Assembly: GCF_002355395.1 (NCBI RefSeq)
Contig: NZ_AP017315.1
Location: forward strand, 558,001-622,000
DNA: 64,000 nucleotides
Source: Microcella alkaliphila
GTDB lineage: Bacteria; Actinomycetota; Actinomycetes; Actinomycetales; Microbacteriaceae
Direction of reading: 5' to 3'
This document shows positions 10,480 to 19,589 of the stretch, piece by piece. A program made the position numbers and the translations under genes. The number at the start of each line of letters is the position of its first letter. The first letter of the stretch is position 1. The notes under the pieces are model-generated. The model was not told where the DNA came from, ran no database searches, and saw nothing but the letters and a program-made list of their open reading frames with translations.

Positions 10480-12843
10480 ATGACGCTGTTTCCTCCCGAT
10501 GCCGAGACCGCACCCGAGCCCTGGCAGGCCGACCCGGCCGCCGATCCACTGCTTGCCGGGCTCAACGAGCGTCAGCTCGCTGCCGTGCAGTCGAGGGCCG
10601 ACGCACTCTTGATCGTCGCGGGCGCCGGCTCGGGCAAGACCAGCGTGTTGACGCGGCGCATCGCCCGCCTCCTGCGTGACCGCGAGCTGTGGCCCAGCCA
10701 GATTCTCGCCATCACGTTCACGAACAAGGCCGCCGCCGAGATGCGTGAGCGGGTGGGGCATCTGATCGGCCGCGAGGCCGCGCAGGGCATGTGGATCTCG
10801 ACGTTCCACTCGGCGTGCGTGCGCATCCTTCGGCGTGAGGCCCAGCAGTTCGGCATGACGCAGGCGTTCACGATTTACGACTCGGCCGACTCGCGCGCAC
10901 TCATCAAGCGCATCGTGAAGGAGCTGCAGGCCGACACCCTGGGGCTCACGGTGCCCGCCGTCGCCGGCAAGATCTCGCGGCTCAAGAACGAGCTGATCGA
11001 CGCCGACGCCTACGCGCGGCAGTACAACCAGAACGACCCAACCGAGGTTATGTTCCTCGAGATCTTCCGGCGCTACACCGCCGAGCTCGCTCGAGCGAAC
11101 GCCCTCGACTTCGACGACCTCATCGGCCAGACGGTCTACCTGTTCCGTGCGTTCCCGCAGGTGGCGGCGCTGTACCAGCGGCGGTTCCGGCACATCCTCG
11201 TCGACGAGTACCAAGACACCAATCACGCCCAGTACGCGCTGATTCGCGAGCTCACCCGCGGCGTCAAGCCCGAGCACGTGCCCCCCGACACCCGCATTGA
11301 GACGGATGCGTCCGGCGCGATCCCGCCCGCCGCGCTCACGGTGGTCGGCGACTCCGACCAGTCGATCTACGCCTTCCGCGGTGCCGACATCCGCAACATC
11401 GTCGAGTTCGAGCGTGACTTCCCGGGCGCCGAGGTGATCCTGCTCGAGCAGAACTACCGCTCGACCCAGACGATCCTCGACGCCGCGAACGCCGTCATCG
11501 CGAACAACTTCGACCGCATCGCCAAGAACCTGTTCACGGCCGTCGGCGCCGGCGACAAGATCACCGGGTTCACGGGCTACAGCCAGCATGACGAGGCCCA
11601 GTTCGTCGCCGACGAGATCACGGCCCTGCACGACGATGGCATGCCGTACAACCAGATGGCGGTCTTCTACCGCACGAACGCCCAGACCCGAGCGCTCGAA
11701 GAGATCCTGATCCGCTCGGCGATTCCCTACCGCGTGCTGGGCGGCACGAAGTTCTACGAGCGCGCCGAGATCAAAGACGTGATGGCATACCTGATCGCGG
11801 TCGCCAACCCGGCCGACGCGCTCGCGGTGCGGCGCATCCTGAACACGCCGAAGCGGGGAATCGGCCCGGCGACAGAGACGGCACTGGCAATGCACGCCGA
11901 CGAACTGGGTGGCACGCTGCGCGATGCGCTCAGCGACGCGGCGGCGCTCGGCCTTGGGCCGAAGGTGACGGGCGCGATGCTCGAGCTGGCGCGCATCCTC
12001 GATGAGGCGAGCGCGACGATCGACACCGCGCTCGTCCCCGACATCGTCACGAGCATTCTCGAGAAGACCAAGTACCTCGAGCTGTTGCGGGCGAGCCGCG
12101 ACCCGCAAGACGAAGCTCGCGCCGAGAACGTCGAAGAACTGGTCGCCGTCACCCGCGAGTTTCAGAAGAACAACCCCGAGGGGCGTCTCGTCGACTTCCT
12201 CACGGAGGTGGCGCTCGTCGCGGCGGCCGACGACCTCGACGACTCGTCCGGCACCGTCTCGCTCATGACCCTGCACACCGCGAAGGGCCTCGAGTACGAC
12301 GCGGTGTTCATCACCGGAGTCGAAGAGAACCTGCTGCCGCACCAGATGAGCGCCTCCGAGCCGGGAGGCCCCGCCGAAGAGCGGCGCCTGTTCTACGTCG
12401 GCATCACCCGCGCGCGCAAGAAGCTGCACCTGAGCCTCGCCATGACCCGCTCGACGTTCGGCGACACCCAGGTCGCGGCCCCCAGCCGCTACCTGCAAGA
12501 GATTCCCGCCGAGCTGATCGACTGGCGCGATTCCCCCGGCATGGGGATGCGCACCGGAAGCGGCCAGCGCCAGCTCGGCTCGTCGAAGCCCTCCTTCTCG
12601 TACGGGTCGTCGCTTCCCCCGGGCAAGCCGAAGACCGAGTGGGCCAACCGGGTCACCAACACGGTGCGCGACAACGGTGACCTGACGCTGGAGGTCGGCG
12701 ACCGCATCCGGCACGACGATTTCGGCGAGGGACGCGTGACGGGCGTCACGCAGAACGGGGCGAAGTCGATCGCCGAAGTGCAGTTCGACTCTGCGGGGCG
12801 CAAGCGGCTCCTCATCAAGATCAGTCCGATTGTGAAGCTCTAG
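10480..12843 (+). CDS. pcrA: UvrD/PcrA-type ATP-dependent DNA helicase
   Basis: A superfamily 1A 3'-5' helicase of 787 residues, acting in repair and clearance of recombination intermediates. Motifs in order: Q motif LNERQLAAV, Walker A VAGAGSGKTSVL, Ia ITFTNKAAAEM, DEYQDTN (motif II), GDSDQSIYAFRGAD (III), LEQNYRSTQTIL (IV), LMTLHTAKGLEYDAVF (V) and EERRLFYVGITRARKKL (VI). The C-terminus has the PcrA-like DRIRHDDFGEGRV RNA-polymerase-binding type domain. A TAGACT box overlapping the previous stop lies 9 nt before the ATG, suggesting its own nearly leaderless transcript. Confidence 0.96.
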   Translation: MTLFPPDAETAPEPWQADPAADPLLAGLNERQLAAVQSRADALLIVAGAGSGKTSVLTRRIARLLRDRELWPSQILAITFTNKAAAEMRERVGHLIGREAAQGMWISTFHSACVRILRREAQQFGMTQAFTIYDSADSRALIKRIVKELQADTLGLTVPAVAGKISRLKNELIDADAYARQYNQNDPTEVMFLEIFRRYTAELARANALDFDDLIGQTVYLFRAFPQVAALYQRRFRHILVDEYQDTNHAQYALIRELTRGVKPEHVPPDTRIETDASGAIPPAALTVVGDSDQSIYAFRGADIRNIVEFERDFPGAEVILLEQNYRSTQTILDAANAVIANNFDRIAKNLFTAVGAGDKITGFTGYSQHDEAQFVADEITALHDDGMPYNQMAVFYRTNAQTRALEEILIRSAIPYRVLGGTKFYERAEIKDVMAYLIAVANPADALAVRRILNTPKRGIGPATETALAMHADELGGTLRDALSDAAALGLGPKVTGAMLELARILDEASATIDTALVPDIVTSILEKTKYLELLRASRDPQDEARAENVEELVAVTREFQKNNPEGRLVDFLTEVALVAAADDLDDSSGTVSLMTLHTAKGLEYDAVFITGVEENLLPHQMSASEPGGPAEERRLFYVGITRARKKLHLSLAMTRSTFGDTQVAAPSRYLQEIPAELIDWRDSPGMGMRTGSGQRQLGSSKPSFSYGSSLPPGKPKTEWANRVTNTVRDNGDLTLEVGDRIRHDDFGEGRVTGVTQNGAKSIAEVQFDSAGRKRLLIKISPIVKL

Positions 12844-12867
12844 CGAGCTTCGCAAGCACTGCCTCCT

Positions 12868-12891
12868 GTTCGAGGCTGGTTCGCCTCGAAC
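12868..12891 (+). terminator. Hairpin after the helicase gene
   Basis: A 9-bp perfect stem (12868-12876 with 12883-12891) with loop TGGTTC, followed by a second short hairpin CCCAG-TT-CTGGG. It separates the helicase gene from the STAS module. Confidence 0.6.
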
Positions 12892-12972
12892 CCCCAGTTC
12901 TGGGTGGTTCTCCGCCCGACGTCGTCACTTCCCGACAGAATGGGGTGACCGGGGGACAGAAGGGGAAACGTC

Positions 12973-13308
12973 ATGGACATCAGCGTCACCACCCACAGCA
13001 ACGGCATCACCGAGCTCGGCGTATCGGGCCGACTCAACATGGTGACGGCGGCCCGCGTGCGCGATGCGATCCAGACCGCGGTCGATGACAATCGGGGCCG
13101 GGTCGCTGTCGACCTCTCCGGCGTCGTCTTTCTCGACTCGTCAGGACTCGGTGCGCTGATCGCGGGGCTCAAGACAGCGCGCGAGGCGGGCGGCGACGTG
13201 CGGCTGGTGCGCCCGACCGAGCAGGTTGAACTCGTTCTCGACCTCACGAACATGGGGTCGGTGCTGAAGTCGTTCGACAGCGTGGAGAGTGCCTACCCGC
13301 ATGAGTGA
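12973..13308 (+). CDS. STAS-domain anti-anti-sigma factor (module 1)
   Basis: A 111-residue single STAS domain of the SpoIIAA/RsbV type. Such proteins bind anti-sigma kinases when unphosphorylated and so free a sigma factor. The phosphorylation site motif FLDSSGLGALIAGL is intact (Ser56/Ser57), as is the GRLNMVTA start of the fold. The ATG follows AGAAGGGGAAACGTC. Its last 8 bp overlap the next gene, the presumed kinase and phosphatase. It is the same length as, and clearly a paralogue of, the gene at 15005-15340. Confidence 0.9.
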   Translation: MDISVTTHSNGITELGVSGRLNMVTAARVRDAIQTAVDDNRGRVAVDLSGVVFLDSSGLGALIAGLKTAREAGGDVRLVRPTEQVELVLDLTNMGSVLKSFDSVESAYPHE

Positions 13309-14917
13309 CATGGTCACTCGCACGGTGCGATTGACGGCCCCGCCCGACACCGTCGACACCGTGCACGATCTGCTTGACGCGCTGTGGCCGAGCGTGCCCG
13401 ACGTGAGCGCGCGCGACCGCATGTCGCTCGACACCGCCATCATCGAATTGGCGGCGAACGTCATCCAGCACGCCAACCGCGGCAAGCCGATCACCGCAAC
13501 GCTGACGGTGATCGCCTTTCCGGATCGCATCGAGGCGACGCTGAGCGACTCGGGCGAAGTTGAAGAAATCGATATCGACGGTCGCTTCATGCCCGCACCC
13601 GATGAGCTTGCCGAGTCGGGTCGCGGCATCGCCCTGATGAAGGCGCTCGTTGACACGGTGGAGCACCGCCGCGTCGACGGCTTCAACCACTGGACCCTGG
13701 TGCGCGAACGCGAGCAGGTTCGGCAGCCGGATGCGCCGCCACGACACCTTCCCTCGGTATCGATCAGCGGCATCATCGACGAGATGGCGCGCCAGCGGGC
13801 CCTCGAGGAGATGGGGATCCTCGACTCGCCCCCCGAGGACCGCTTCGACCGCGTGACGCGGCTCGCCAAGCAGTTGTTCGGTGTCGGTGGGGCGAAAATC
13901 AACCTCATCGACGGCGATCGGCAGTGGGCGAAGTCGACGGCGGGGTATGGCGACGAGGTGGTGCCGCGCGACAAGGCTGTGTGTGCCGTCACCATCGAGG
14001 ATGACCGAACGCTCGTGGTTCAGGATCTGCTCGCGGATCCGCTGTTAGCTGACCGCGGGGTGTCCGGCGCAGTCGAATTCTACGCGGGCCACCCCCTGCA
14101 AGCGCCCGGGGGTGAGCGCATTGGGGCGCTGTGCGTGTACGACGGAAAGCCGCGCCAGTTCAGCGAGCGTGAGAAAGAAATGCTGCGTGACCTTGCCGAC
14201 TGGGTGCAGCAGGAACTCACCGCGAGTCACGAGCTGAGTCGTGCCGCCGAGGTGCAACAGGGTCTCCTCCCTCAGTCGCTCATCAGCATGCCGGGGTGGG
14301 ACATCGCGGGCATGTGCCTTCCCGCGCGCGCCGTCGGCGGCGACTTCTACGACTGGTACCCCGTCGGCGAGGGTGCCGCGATCACGCTCGCCGACACCAT
14401 GGGTAAGGGAATCGGGTCGGCGATCATCGCCGCCACCGTGCGGGCCGTTCTCCGCTCAGCCGCGCGATTTGGTGACGTGGCGGGCGCTGTCGACCTGGCC
14501 GCAGCATCCCTGAATGCCGACCTCGACACGATCGGCCTGTTCGTTACGCTCTTGCACGGCCGTCTCGATATGGACTCAGGCGAATTCACCTATGTCGATG
14601 CCGGACACGGGCTCACCGTCGTCGCACGCCGTGACGGCACCATCGAGCGACTGCGCTCGCACACACCGCCGCTCGGCGTCGACCTCGAGACCGAGTGGGA
14701 ATCGAACTCGGTGATCTTGAACCCCGGGGATGTTCTCGTGACCGCGAGTGACGGACTGCTCGACCTTTACGATGGCACCCTCGACGGCCTCGACAAGGTC
14801 GGAGCCCTCGCGTTGCTCGCCTCGACGTCAGCAGAAGTCACCGACGCGGTGCGGGCTCGTGCCCGGGGGGTGGCCCCCGACGACGTGACAGTGGTGGTGG
14901 TCCGCCGTGACGGCTGA
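13301..14917 (+). CDS. RsbW-like ATPase / GAF / PP2C phosphatase fusion
   Basis: A 538-residue switch protein. Residues 1-135 are an anti-sigma-type ATPase (N box ELAANVIQHAN, G1 SDSGEVEE, G2 ESGRGIALMKALVD). About 165-305 form a GAF sensor (MGILDSPPEDRFDRVTRLA, DGDRQWAKS). About 310-538 form a SpoIIE/RsbU-like PP2C phosphatase with metal-ligand motifs GGDFYDWY and LADTMGKGIGSA and a late TASDGLLDL. In known systems the ATPase phosphorylates a STAS protein and the phosphatase reverses this, so this chain may hold both opposing activities. The ATG at 13301 overlaps the STAS stop by 8 bp. The target sigma factor is not in the window. Confidence 0.88.
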   Translation: MSDMVTRTVRLTAPPDTVDTVHDLLDALWPSVPDVSARDRMSLDTAIIELAANVIQHANRGKPITATLTVIAFPDRIEATLSDSGEVEEIDIDGRFMPAPDELAESGRGIALMKALVDTVEHRRVDGFNHWTLVREREQVRQPDAPPRHLPSVSISGIIDEMARQRALEEMGILDSPPEDRFDRVTRLAKQLFGVGGAKINLIDGDRQWAKSTAGYGDEVVPRDKAVCAVTIEDDRTLVVQDLLADPLLADRGVSGAVEFYAGHPLQAPGGERIGALCVYDGKPRQFSEREKEMLRDLADWVQQELTASHELSRAAEVQQGLLPQSLISMPGWDIAGMCLPARAVGGDFYDWYPVGEGAAITLADTMGKGIGSAIIAATVRAVLRSAARFGDVAGAVDLAAASLNADLDTIGLFVTLLHGRLDMDSGEFTYVDAGHGLTVVARRDGTIERLRSHTPPLGVDLETEWESNSVILNPGDVLVTASDGLLDLYDGTLDGLDKVGALALLASTSAEVTDAVRARARGVAPDDVTVVVVRRDG

Positions 14918-15004
14918 CGCACCTGCCGCTCGCATGAGTGTCCTCGTGCACGCGGTGCGGTACCGCGGGTACCGTGCAGACGAGGAGTCGGAAGGGACTG
15001 TTGC

Positions 15005-15340
15005 GTGAAGATTGACGTGGTCGACGGGCCGGGAGGCGTCGTCGTTCTGAAGCCGGAGGGCCGCCTGAACATGGTTGCCGCTCCCGCGGTTCGTGAGGCG
15101 GTTTCCTCCATCGTGGACAGTGGGCGCTCGAAGGTCGCCGTCGACCTCTCGGGTGTCGAGTTCATCGACTCGTCCGGCCTGGGCGCGCTGATCAGTGGGT
15201 TGAAGACGACCCGTCAGGCAGGGGGAGACCTGCGCATCGCCGGCGCGAACGACCAGGTGAAGCTCATGCTGTCGCTGACCAACCTTGAGCGGGTGCTCAC
15301 CCCGTACGACACCGTCGAGAATGCGTACGGTGATGCCTGA
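15005..15340 (+). CDS. STAS-domain anti-anti-sigma factor (module 2)
   Basis: A 111-residue STAS domain, a close paralogue of 12973-13308: both share GRLNMV near residue 20, VAVDLSGV before the switch motif, and (F/L)(I/L)DSSGLGALI. The phosphorylatable Ser pair is intact. It starts with GTG after GGAAGGGAC. It overlaps its ATPase partner by exactly 8 bp, as in module 1, which supports duplication of the whole pair. Confidence 0.9.
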   Translation: MKIDVVDGPGGVVVLKPEGRLNMVAAPAVREAVSSIVDSGRSKVAVDLSGVEFIDSSGLGALISGLKTTRQAGGDLRIAGANDQVKLMLSLTNLERVLTPYDTVENAYGDA

Positions 15341-15755
15341 GCCGTTGCGGCGAACGGTGCGGCTGACAACGCCGCCGGGCGACGTGAACACGGTGCATGA
15401 CTTTCTTGTCGAGCTGTGGCCCGACGTCGATACGGTCTCGAATGTTGACCGCATCAGCATTGAAACGGCGCTCATTGAGCTTGCCGCGAACGTCATGCAA
15501 CACGCCGATAGCGACGGGTCCGGCTTGACGTGCGAGTTCACGGTCGTCGTGAGCGACGACGCGATCGACATGGTGGTGCGCGACACCGGTGAGCCGGGAG
15601 AGATCCGGCTCGTCGGTGCCGAAATGCCTGAGCTTGAGGCCGAGTCCGGTCGCGGCCTCGCCCTGATCTCGGCGCTGGTCGACGTGGTCGCCTACTCGCA
15701 AGAAGACGGGCACAACATCTGGCGGCTGCGCCGGACGCGCACGACAGGCGCCTAA
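15333..15755 (+). CDS. RsbW-like anti-sigma factor ATPase (module 2)
   Basis: A 140-residue stand-alone ATPase of the HATPase_c_2 type with N box ELAANVMQHAD, G1 VRDTGEPGE and G2 ESGRGLALISALVD. It should phosphorylate the STAS protein encoded just before it or bind a sigma factor; which of these cannot be told. It aligns with residues 1-135 of the fusion at 13301 but ends before the GAF and phosphatase parts. ATG 15333 was chosen because it recreates the 8-bp overlap of module 1; ATG 15321 is possible. Confidence 0.87.
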   Translation: MPEPLRRTVRLTTPPGDVNTVHDFLVELWPDVDTVSNVDRISIETALIELAANVMQHADSDGSGLTCEFTVVVSDDAIDMVVRDTGEPGEIRLVGAEMPELEAESGRGLALISALVDVVAYSQEDGHNIWRLRRTRTTGA

Positions 15756-15757
15756 TG

Positions 15758-15784
15758 TCGGGATGCTCGCGGCGAGCATCCCGA
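15758..15784. terminator. Perfect 13-bp hairpin after the STAS module
   Basis: Arms 15758-15770 and 15772-15784 are exact complements with a one-base centre. The stem carries GGGATGCTCGC, i.e. the GGATGC/GCATCC word also seen in the hairpins at 35483 and 59071. It separates the signalling module from sucCD. Confidence 0.65.
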
Positions 15785-15844
15785 TGAATGGTCGCGCGGA
15801 CAATTCCCTCCGCGAACAGGAGTACCCTTGCAGAGGCCGATTTG

Positions 15845-15858
15845 TCTCGACATCGAGA
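15845..15858. promoter_or_regulatory. Palindromic operator before sucC
   Basis: The 14-bp palindrome TCTCGA-CA-TCGAGA lies 65 bp before the sucC start. The same sequence, inverted, lies before icd at 34085-34098, with flanking bases also largely conserved. A binding site for a shared TCA-cycle regulator is inferred; the regulator is not identified. Confidence 0.6.
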
Positions 15859-15923
15859 AATCTCGGGGCATGGTTGACGGCCGCTGACCCCTGTCACTCG
15901 CACGCGGATGGGATGAAAAAAGC

Positions 15924-17087
15924 GTGGATCTTTTCGAGTATCAAGCCCGCGACATGTTCGAGAAGCACGGAGTTCCCGTGCTGCCCGGCATCGTCGCCGA
16001 CACCCCGGCGGAGGTGCGCGCCGCTGCTGAGAAGCTCGGCGGCGTGACCGTCGTCAAAGCTCAGGTCAAGACCGGAGGTCGCGGCAAGGCCGGAGGCGTC
16101 AAGGTCGCGAAGACCTCCGATGACGCGGAAGCGGCGGGCGAGGCCATCCTCGGCCTCGACATCAAGGGCCACACCGTCCACCGCGTCATGGTTGCCGCCG
16201 GTGCCGACATCGCCGAGGAGTTCTACTTCTCGGTGCTGCTCGACCGCGCCAACCGCTCGTACCTCGCGCTCTGCAGCTACGAGGGCGGCATGGAGATCGA
16301 GCAGCTCGCGGAGGAGCGCCCCGAGGCGCTCGCCCGCGTCGAGGTTGACCCGATCGCCGGCATTGACCTTGAGAAGGCCCGCGAGATCGCGCGCGCGGCG
16401 AACTTCCCCGACGAGCTGATCGAGAAGGTCGCCCCGGTCTTCGTCACCCTCTATGAGGTGTTCGACAAGGAAGACACGACCCTCGTCGAGGTGAACCCGC
16501 TCGTGCTCACCGGCGGCGGCGACATCATTGCCCTCGACGGCAAGGTGACGCTCGACGAGAACGCGGCGTTCCGTCAGCCGCACCACGCCGAGCTTGAAGA
16601 CGCGGCCGCGACTGACCCGCTCGAGGCGAAGGCGAAGGAGCACGACCTCAACTACGTGAAGCTCGACGGGGAGGTCGGCGTTATCGGCAACGGTGCGGGC
16701 CTCGTCATGTCGACGCTCGACGTCGTCGCCTACGCCGGAGAGAACCACGGCGGGGTGAAGCCCGCCAACTTCCTCGACATCGGTGGTGGCGCCTCGGCCG
16801 AGGTCATGGCCGCTGGTCTCGACGTGATCCTCGGCGACCCGCAGGTCAAGAGCGTGTTCGTGAACGTCTTCGGCGGCATCACCGCGTGTGACGCGGTCGC
16901 CAACGGCATCGTCAAGGCCCTCGAAATTCTCGGCGACACCGCGACGAAGCCGCTCGTTGTGCGTCTCGACGGCAACAACGTCGACGAGGGTCGTCGTATC
17001 CTCGCGGACGCCAACCACCCGCTCGTGACGATCGCGAGCTCCATGGACGAGGGGGCCTCCACGGCCGCCGAGCTGGCTGCGAAGTAA
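15924..17087 (+). CDS. sucC: Succinyl-CoA synthetase beta subunit
   Basis: With SucD interconverts succinyl-CoA and succinate with NDP phosphorylation in the TCA cycle. The 387 residues are standard length: ATP-grasp domain with [18 protein letters not shown] at the start, [20 protein letters not shown] for nucleotide binding, then the CoA-ligase domain with [12 protein letters not shown] and [13 protein letters not shown]. It starts with GTG after GGATGAAAAAA. sucD follows after 17 bp. The palindrome at 15845-15858 suggests control shared with icd. Confidence 0.97.
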   Translation: MDLFEYQARDMFEKHGVPVLPGIVADTPAEVRAAAEKLGGVTVVKAQVKTGGRGKAGGVKVAKTSDDAEAAGEAILGLDIKGHTVHRVMVAAGADIAEEFYFSVLLDRANRSYLALCSYEGGMEIEQLAEERPEALARVEVDPIAGIDLEKAREIARAANFPDELIEKVAPVFVTLYEVFDKEDTTLVEVNPLVLTGGGDIIALDGKVTLDENAAFRQPHHAELEDAAATDPLEAKAKEHDLNYVKLDGEVGVIGNGAGLVMSTLDVVAYAGENHGGVKPANFLDIGGGASAEVMAAGLDVILGDPQVKSVFVNVFGGITACDAVANGIVKALEILGDTATKPLVVRLDGNNVDEGRRILADANHPLVTIASSMDEGASTAAELAAK

Positions 17088-17104
17088 GGACGGAGAGAAG
17101 AGAT

Positions 17105-18007
17105 ATGTCGATCTTCCTCAACAAGGATTCGAAGGTCATCGTCCAGGGCATCACCGGCGGCGAAGGCACCAAGCACACGGCCCTCATGCTGAAGGCCGGA
17201 ACCCAGGTCGTCGGCGGTGTCAACGCCCGCAAGGCCGGCACCACCGTCGCGCACACGGCGAAGGACGGCAGTTCCGTCGAGCTGCCTGTGTTCGGCTCCG
17301 TCGCCGAGGCGATGGAGGCCACCGGCGCCGACGTGTCGATCGCGTTCGTGCCTCCGGCGTTCGCGAAAGACGCCGCGATCGAGGCGATCGAGGCGAAGAT
17401 TCCGCTGCTCGTGATCATCACCGAGGGCATTCCGGTGCAGGACTCGGCTGACCTGTGGGCGACCGCCAAGGCGCACGGAAACACGACCCGCATCATCGGC
17501 CCGAACTGCCCCGGCATCATCACGCCGGACGAGTCGCTCGTCGGCATCACTCCGGCGACGATCACCGGCAAGGGCCCGATCGGCCTCGTGTCAAAGTCGG
17601 GCACCCTGACCTACCAGATGATGTACGAGCTGCGCGACATCGGCTTCTCGACCGCCATCGGCATCGGCGGTGACCCCATCATCGGCACCACGCACATCGA
17701 CGCGCTCGCCGCGTTCGAGGCTGACCCCGAGACGAAGGCGATCGTCATGATCGGCGAGATCGGGGGCGACGCCGAGGAGCGTGCCGCCGACTTCATCAAG
17801 GCGAACGTGACGAAGCCGGTCGTCGGCTACGTCGCCGGCTTCACCGCCCCCGAGGGCAAGACGATGGGCCACGCCGGCGCCATCGTCTCCGGCTCGGCGG
17901 GCACCGCCCAGGCGAAGAAGGAGGCCCTCGAGGCCGCCGGAGTCAAGGTTGGCAAGACGCCGAGTGAGACGGCCGCCCTCATGCGCGAGATCATTCAGGG
18001 GCTGTAG
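17105..18007 (+). CDS. sucD: Succinyl-CoA synthetase alpha subunit
   Basis: The CoA-binding and phospho-His-carrying subunit of succinyl-CoA synthetase, 300 residues. It shows the CoA-binding start [15 protein letters not shown], the [11 protein letters not shown] segment, and the active-site His in [13 protein letters not shown]. The ATG lies behind GGACGGAGAGAAG, 17 bp after sucC, in one operon. A 13-bp hairpin follows. Confidence 0.97.
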   Translation: MSIFLNKDSKVIVQGITGGEGTKHTALMLKAGTQVVGGVNARKAGTTVAHTAKDGSSVELPVFGSVAEAMEATGADVSIAFVPPAFAKDAAIEAIEAKIPLLVIITEGIPVQDSADLWATAKAHGNTTRIIGPNCPGIITPDESLVGITPATITGKGPIGLVSKSGTLTYQMMYELRDIGFSTAIGIGGDPIIGTTHIDALAAFEADPETKAIVMIGEIGGDAEERAADFIKANVTKPVVGYVAGFTAPEGKTMGHAGAIVSGSAGTAQAKKEALEAAGVKVGKTPSETAALMREIIQGL

Positions 18008-18023
18008 ACCAGCATCCCGAATT

Positions 18024-18061
18024 CGACGGCCCCGGCTGCGCAGTGCGCGCCGGGGCCGTCG
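18024..18061 (+). terminator. Terminator after sucCD
   Basis: A perfect 13-bp GC-rich stem (18024-18036 with 18049-18061) and 12-nt loop start 17 bp after the sucD stop. No clear T-tract follows. Confidence 0.75.
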
Positions 18062-18122
18062 GCGTTCGTGGTGTCATCAGATCGTGACCCTCTCGAGCGA
18101 GGGGGGCGCGCATACTGAGGGA

Positions 18123-18554
18123 ATGACGGATCGGTGGATGCGCGGGGGCGCGACGGGTGCATCCGTTGCGCTTGCGGTGACGCTCGTTTTCACGCTGTCT
18201 GCATGCGCTCCTCCGCGGGCACTCGAATCCGAGTCTGGTTTGCTCATCCCTGTCGCGGGCGAGGACAACGGCATGGAGGCGCTGCTCACCGGCGTCCTCA
18301 TCAGAACGGCCGAGGGGTGTCTGGCGGTGGCAGAGCCGGAGTCCGCGCTTGACTATCGAGTGGTCGCTCCGCCCGCAACGCGGCTGCTCGCTGACGACGT
18401 GATCGACATGCCGGAGTACGGCGAACTCCGGCTCGGCGACGAGGTCGCCTTCGGCGGGGGATGGCAGAGTCCCGACTCGGAGGCGCTCGCCGCCGACATC
18501 CCCGAGGCCTGCGTTGCAGGCGACGAGATCTTCTTCATCAACGCTCAGAGCTGA
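18123..18554 (+). CDS. Hypothetical lipoprotein
   Basis: A 143-residue predicted lipoprotein. A basic N-terminus and hydrophobic stretch lead to lipobox LSAC (Cys28). The mature part has no recognised family; LLIPVAGEDNGMEALLTGVL, an EGCLAV strand and AFGGGWQSPDSE suggest a small beta-rich domain, and a Cys in each of EGCLAV and EACVAG could pair outside the cell. CATACT lies 6 nt before the ATG, suggesting a leaderless transcript. It is convergent with the iclR-type gene. Confidence 0.75.
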   Translation: MTDRWMRGGATGASVALAVTLVFTLSACAPPRALESESGLLIPVAGEDNGMEALLTGVLIRTAEGCLAVAEPESALDYRVVAPPATRLLADDVIDMPEYGELRLGDEVAFGGGWQSPDSEALAADIPEACVAGDEIFFINAQS

Positions 18555-18561
18555 CCCCGGG

Positions 18562-19356
18562 TCAGTCGTCGCGCGGCATCACCTTCGGCGGCCACTCGGT
18601 GTAGCCGAGCTCGCGCGAGATGTTGCGCGCGGTCTCGCGCAGGTCGTTGAGGACGCCGGCCTCCGGCGGCCACTCGCTCGAGGGCATCACGACCGACACC
18701 GCGGCGATGACGGCGCCGCTGCGGTCAGCGACGGGAACGGCAACGGACGATTCGCCGAGCACCGCCTCGTCCTCCTCCATGGCGAGGGCCCGCTCCGCGA
18801 CGCCGGCGAGCTGCAGGCGAAGCGTCGCCGGGTCGGTCACGGTGTCGCCCGTGAGGCTGCGCAGCGGCTTCGCGAGCAGCTCGTCGGCGGCGCACGGGTG
18901 GTACGCGAGCAACACCTTGCCCAGCGCCGACGCGTGCGCGGGAATCGTGATGCCGGTCTCCAGCATCTGCTGGCTGCCGTCGGGGCGACGGTTGTGGTGA
19001 ATGATGATGACCTCGTCGAACAGCTCAGCCCCCAGCCGTGTCGAGAGGCCAGTACGGCGCGCCAACTCGCGCGTCCAGCGCATGGCGCGCGCCCGCACGT
19101 CGAGGGTGTCGAGGTAGACGTTCGAGAGCTTCAGTAGCGCCGGGCCGAGCATGTAGCGCTGGCTACCGGGTTCTTTCGCCACGAGTCCGTGAGCCTGCAG
19201 CGACTTGACAATGCCGTGCACGGTCGATGGGGGGAGTTCGAGGATGCCGGCGAGCTCGGTGATGCCGAGGTGGCGGGCGCCCTGCAGCGAGGCGAGAATC
19301 CTCGCCGCGCGGTCGATTGCTTGAATCACGCGAACCCCTTCGGTCACCTCGCCCAT
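18562..19356 (-). CDS. IclR-family transcription regulator
   Basis: A 264-residue regulator with an N-terminal winged helix (about 10-70: IQAIDRAARILASLQ, LAGILELPPSTVHGIVKSLQAHGL) and a C-terminal GAF-like effector domain (about 85-255). It is divergent from the dhaK-dhaL-dhaM genes, and a perfect 19-bp palindrome lies over their presumed promoter, so it is the likely repressor or activator of dihydroxyacetone use. A candidate ligand is dihydroxyacetone or a related triose; this is inference. Confidence 0.9.
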   Translation of the reverse strand: MGEVTEGVRVIQAIDRAARILASLQGARHLGITELAGILELPPSTVHGIVKSLQAHGLVAKEPGSQRYMLGPALLKLSNVYLDTLDVRARAMRWTRELARRTGLSTRLGAELFDEVIIIHHNRRPDGSQQMLETGITIPAHASALGKVLLAYHPCAADELLAKPLRSLTGDTVTDPATLRLQLAGVAERALAMEEDEAVLGESSVAVPVADRSGAVIAAVSVVMPSSEWPPEAGVLNDLRETARNISRELGYTEWPPKVMPRDD

Positions 19357-19407
19357 TATGCGGTCGGATCGGCGAGCGCGTCCGCACGACGACGGGCTAA
19401 CGGGTCC

Positions 19408-19452
19408 TTGACAGCACGTGAACTCTCAGAGCATATTCGACATTGTCGAATA
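19408..19452 (+). promoter_or_regulatory. dha promoter with IclR-type operator
   Basis: A consensus -35 TTGACA (19408-19413) is followed after 18 bp by CATATT (19432-19437). A perfect palindrome TATTCGACA-T-TGTCGAATA (19434-19452) overlaps this -10 and the expected start point. The position fits repression by the divergent IclR protein and possibly autoregulation. Confidence 0.7.
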
Positions 19453-19589
19453 CCGTTCCAGAAATACCGCCGAGACATGAGGCGCCGGTGCCTCGACCAT
19501 CCCGGTGGCGGACGCGCTCTAGCGGTTCCTGAGCAACCCGACAACACTGGTCTCACCGAGACCCTCGCGAAGAAGGATGGATAGGTTCA

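Noticed and set aside
9454..12855. 1133-codon open frame antisense to the phosphodiesterase and helicase genes
   Set aside because: Spans two clear genes and a promoter region, with no domain motifs; a GC-driven shadow frame.
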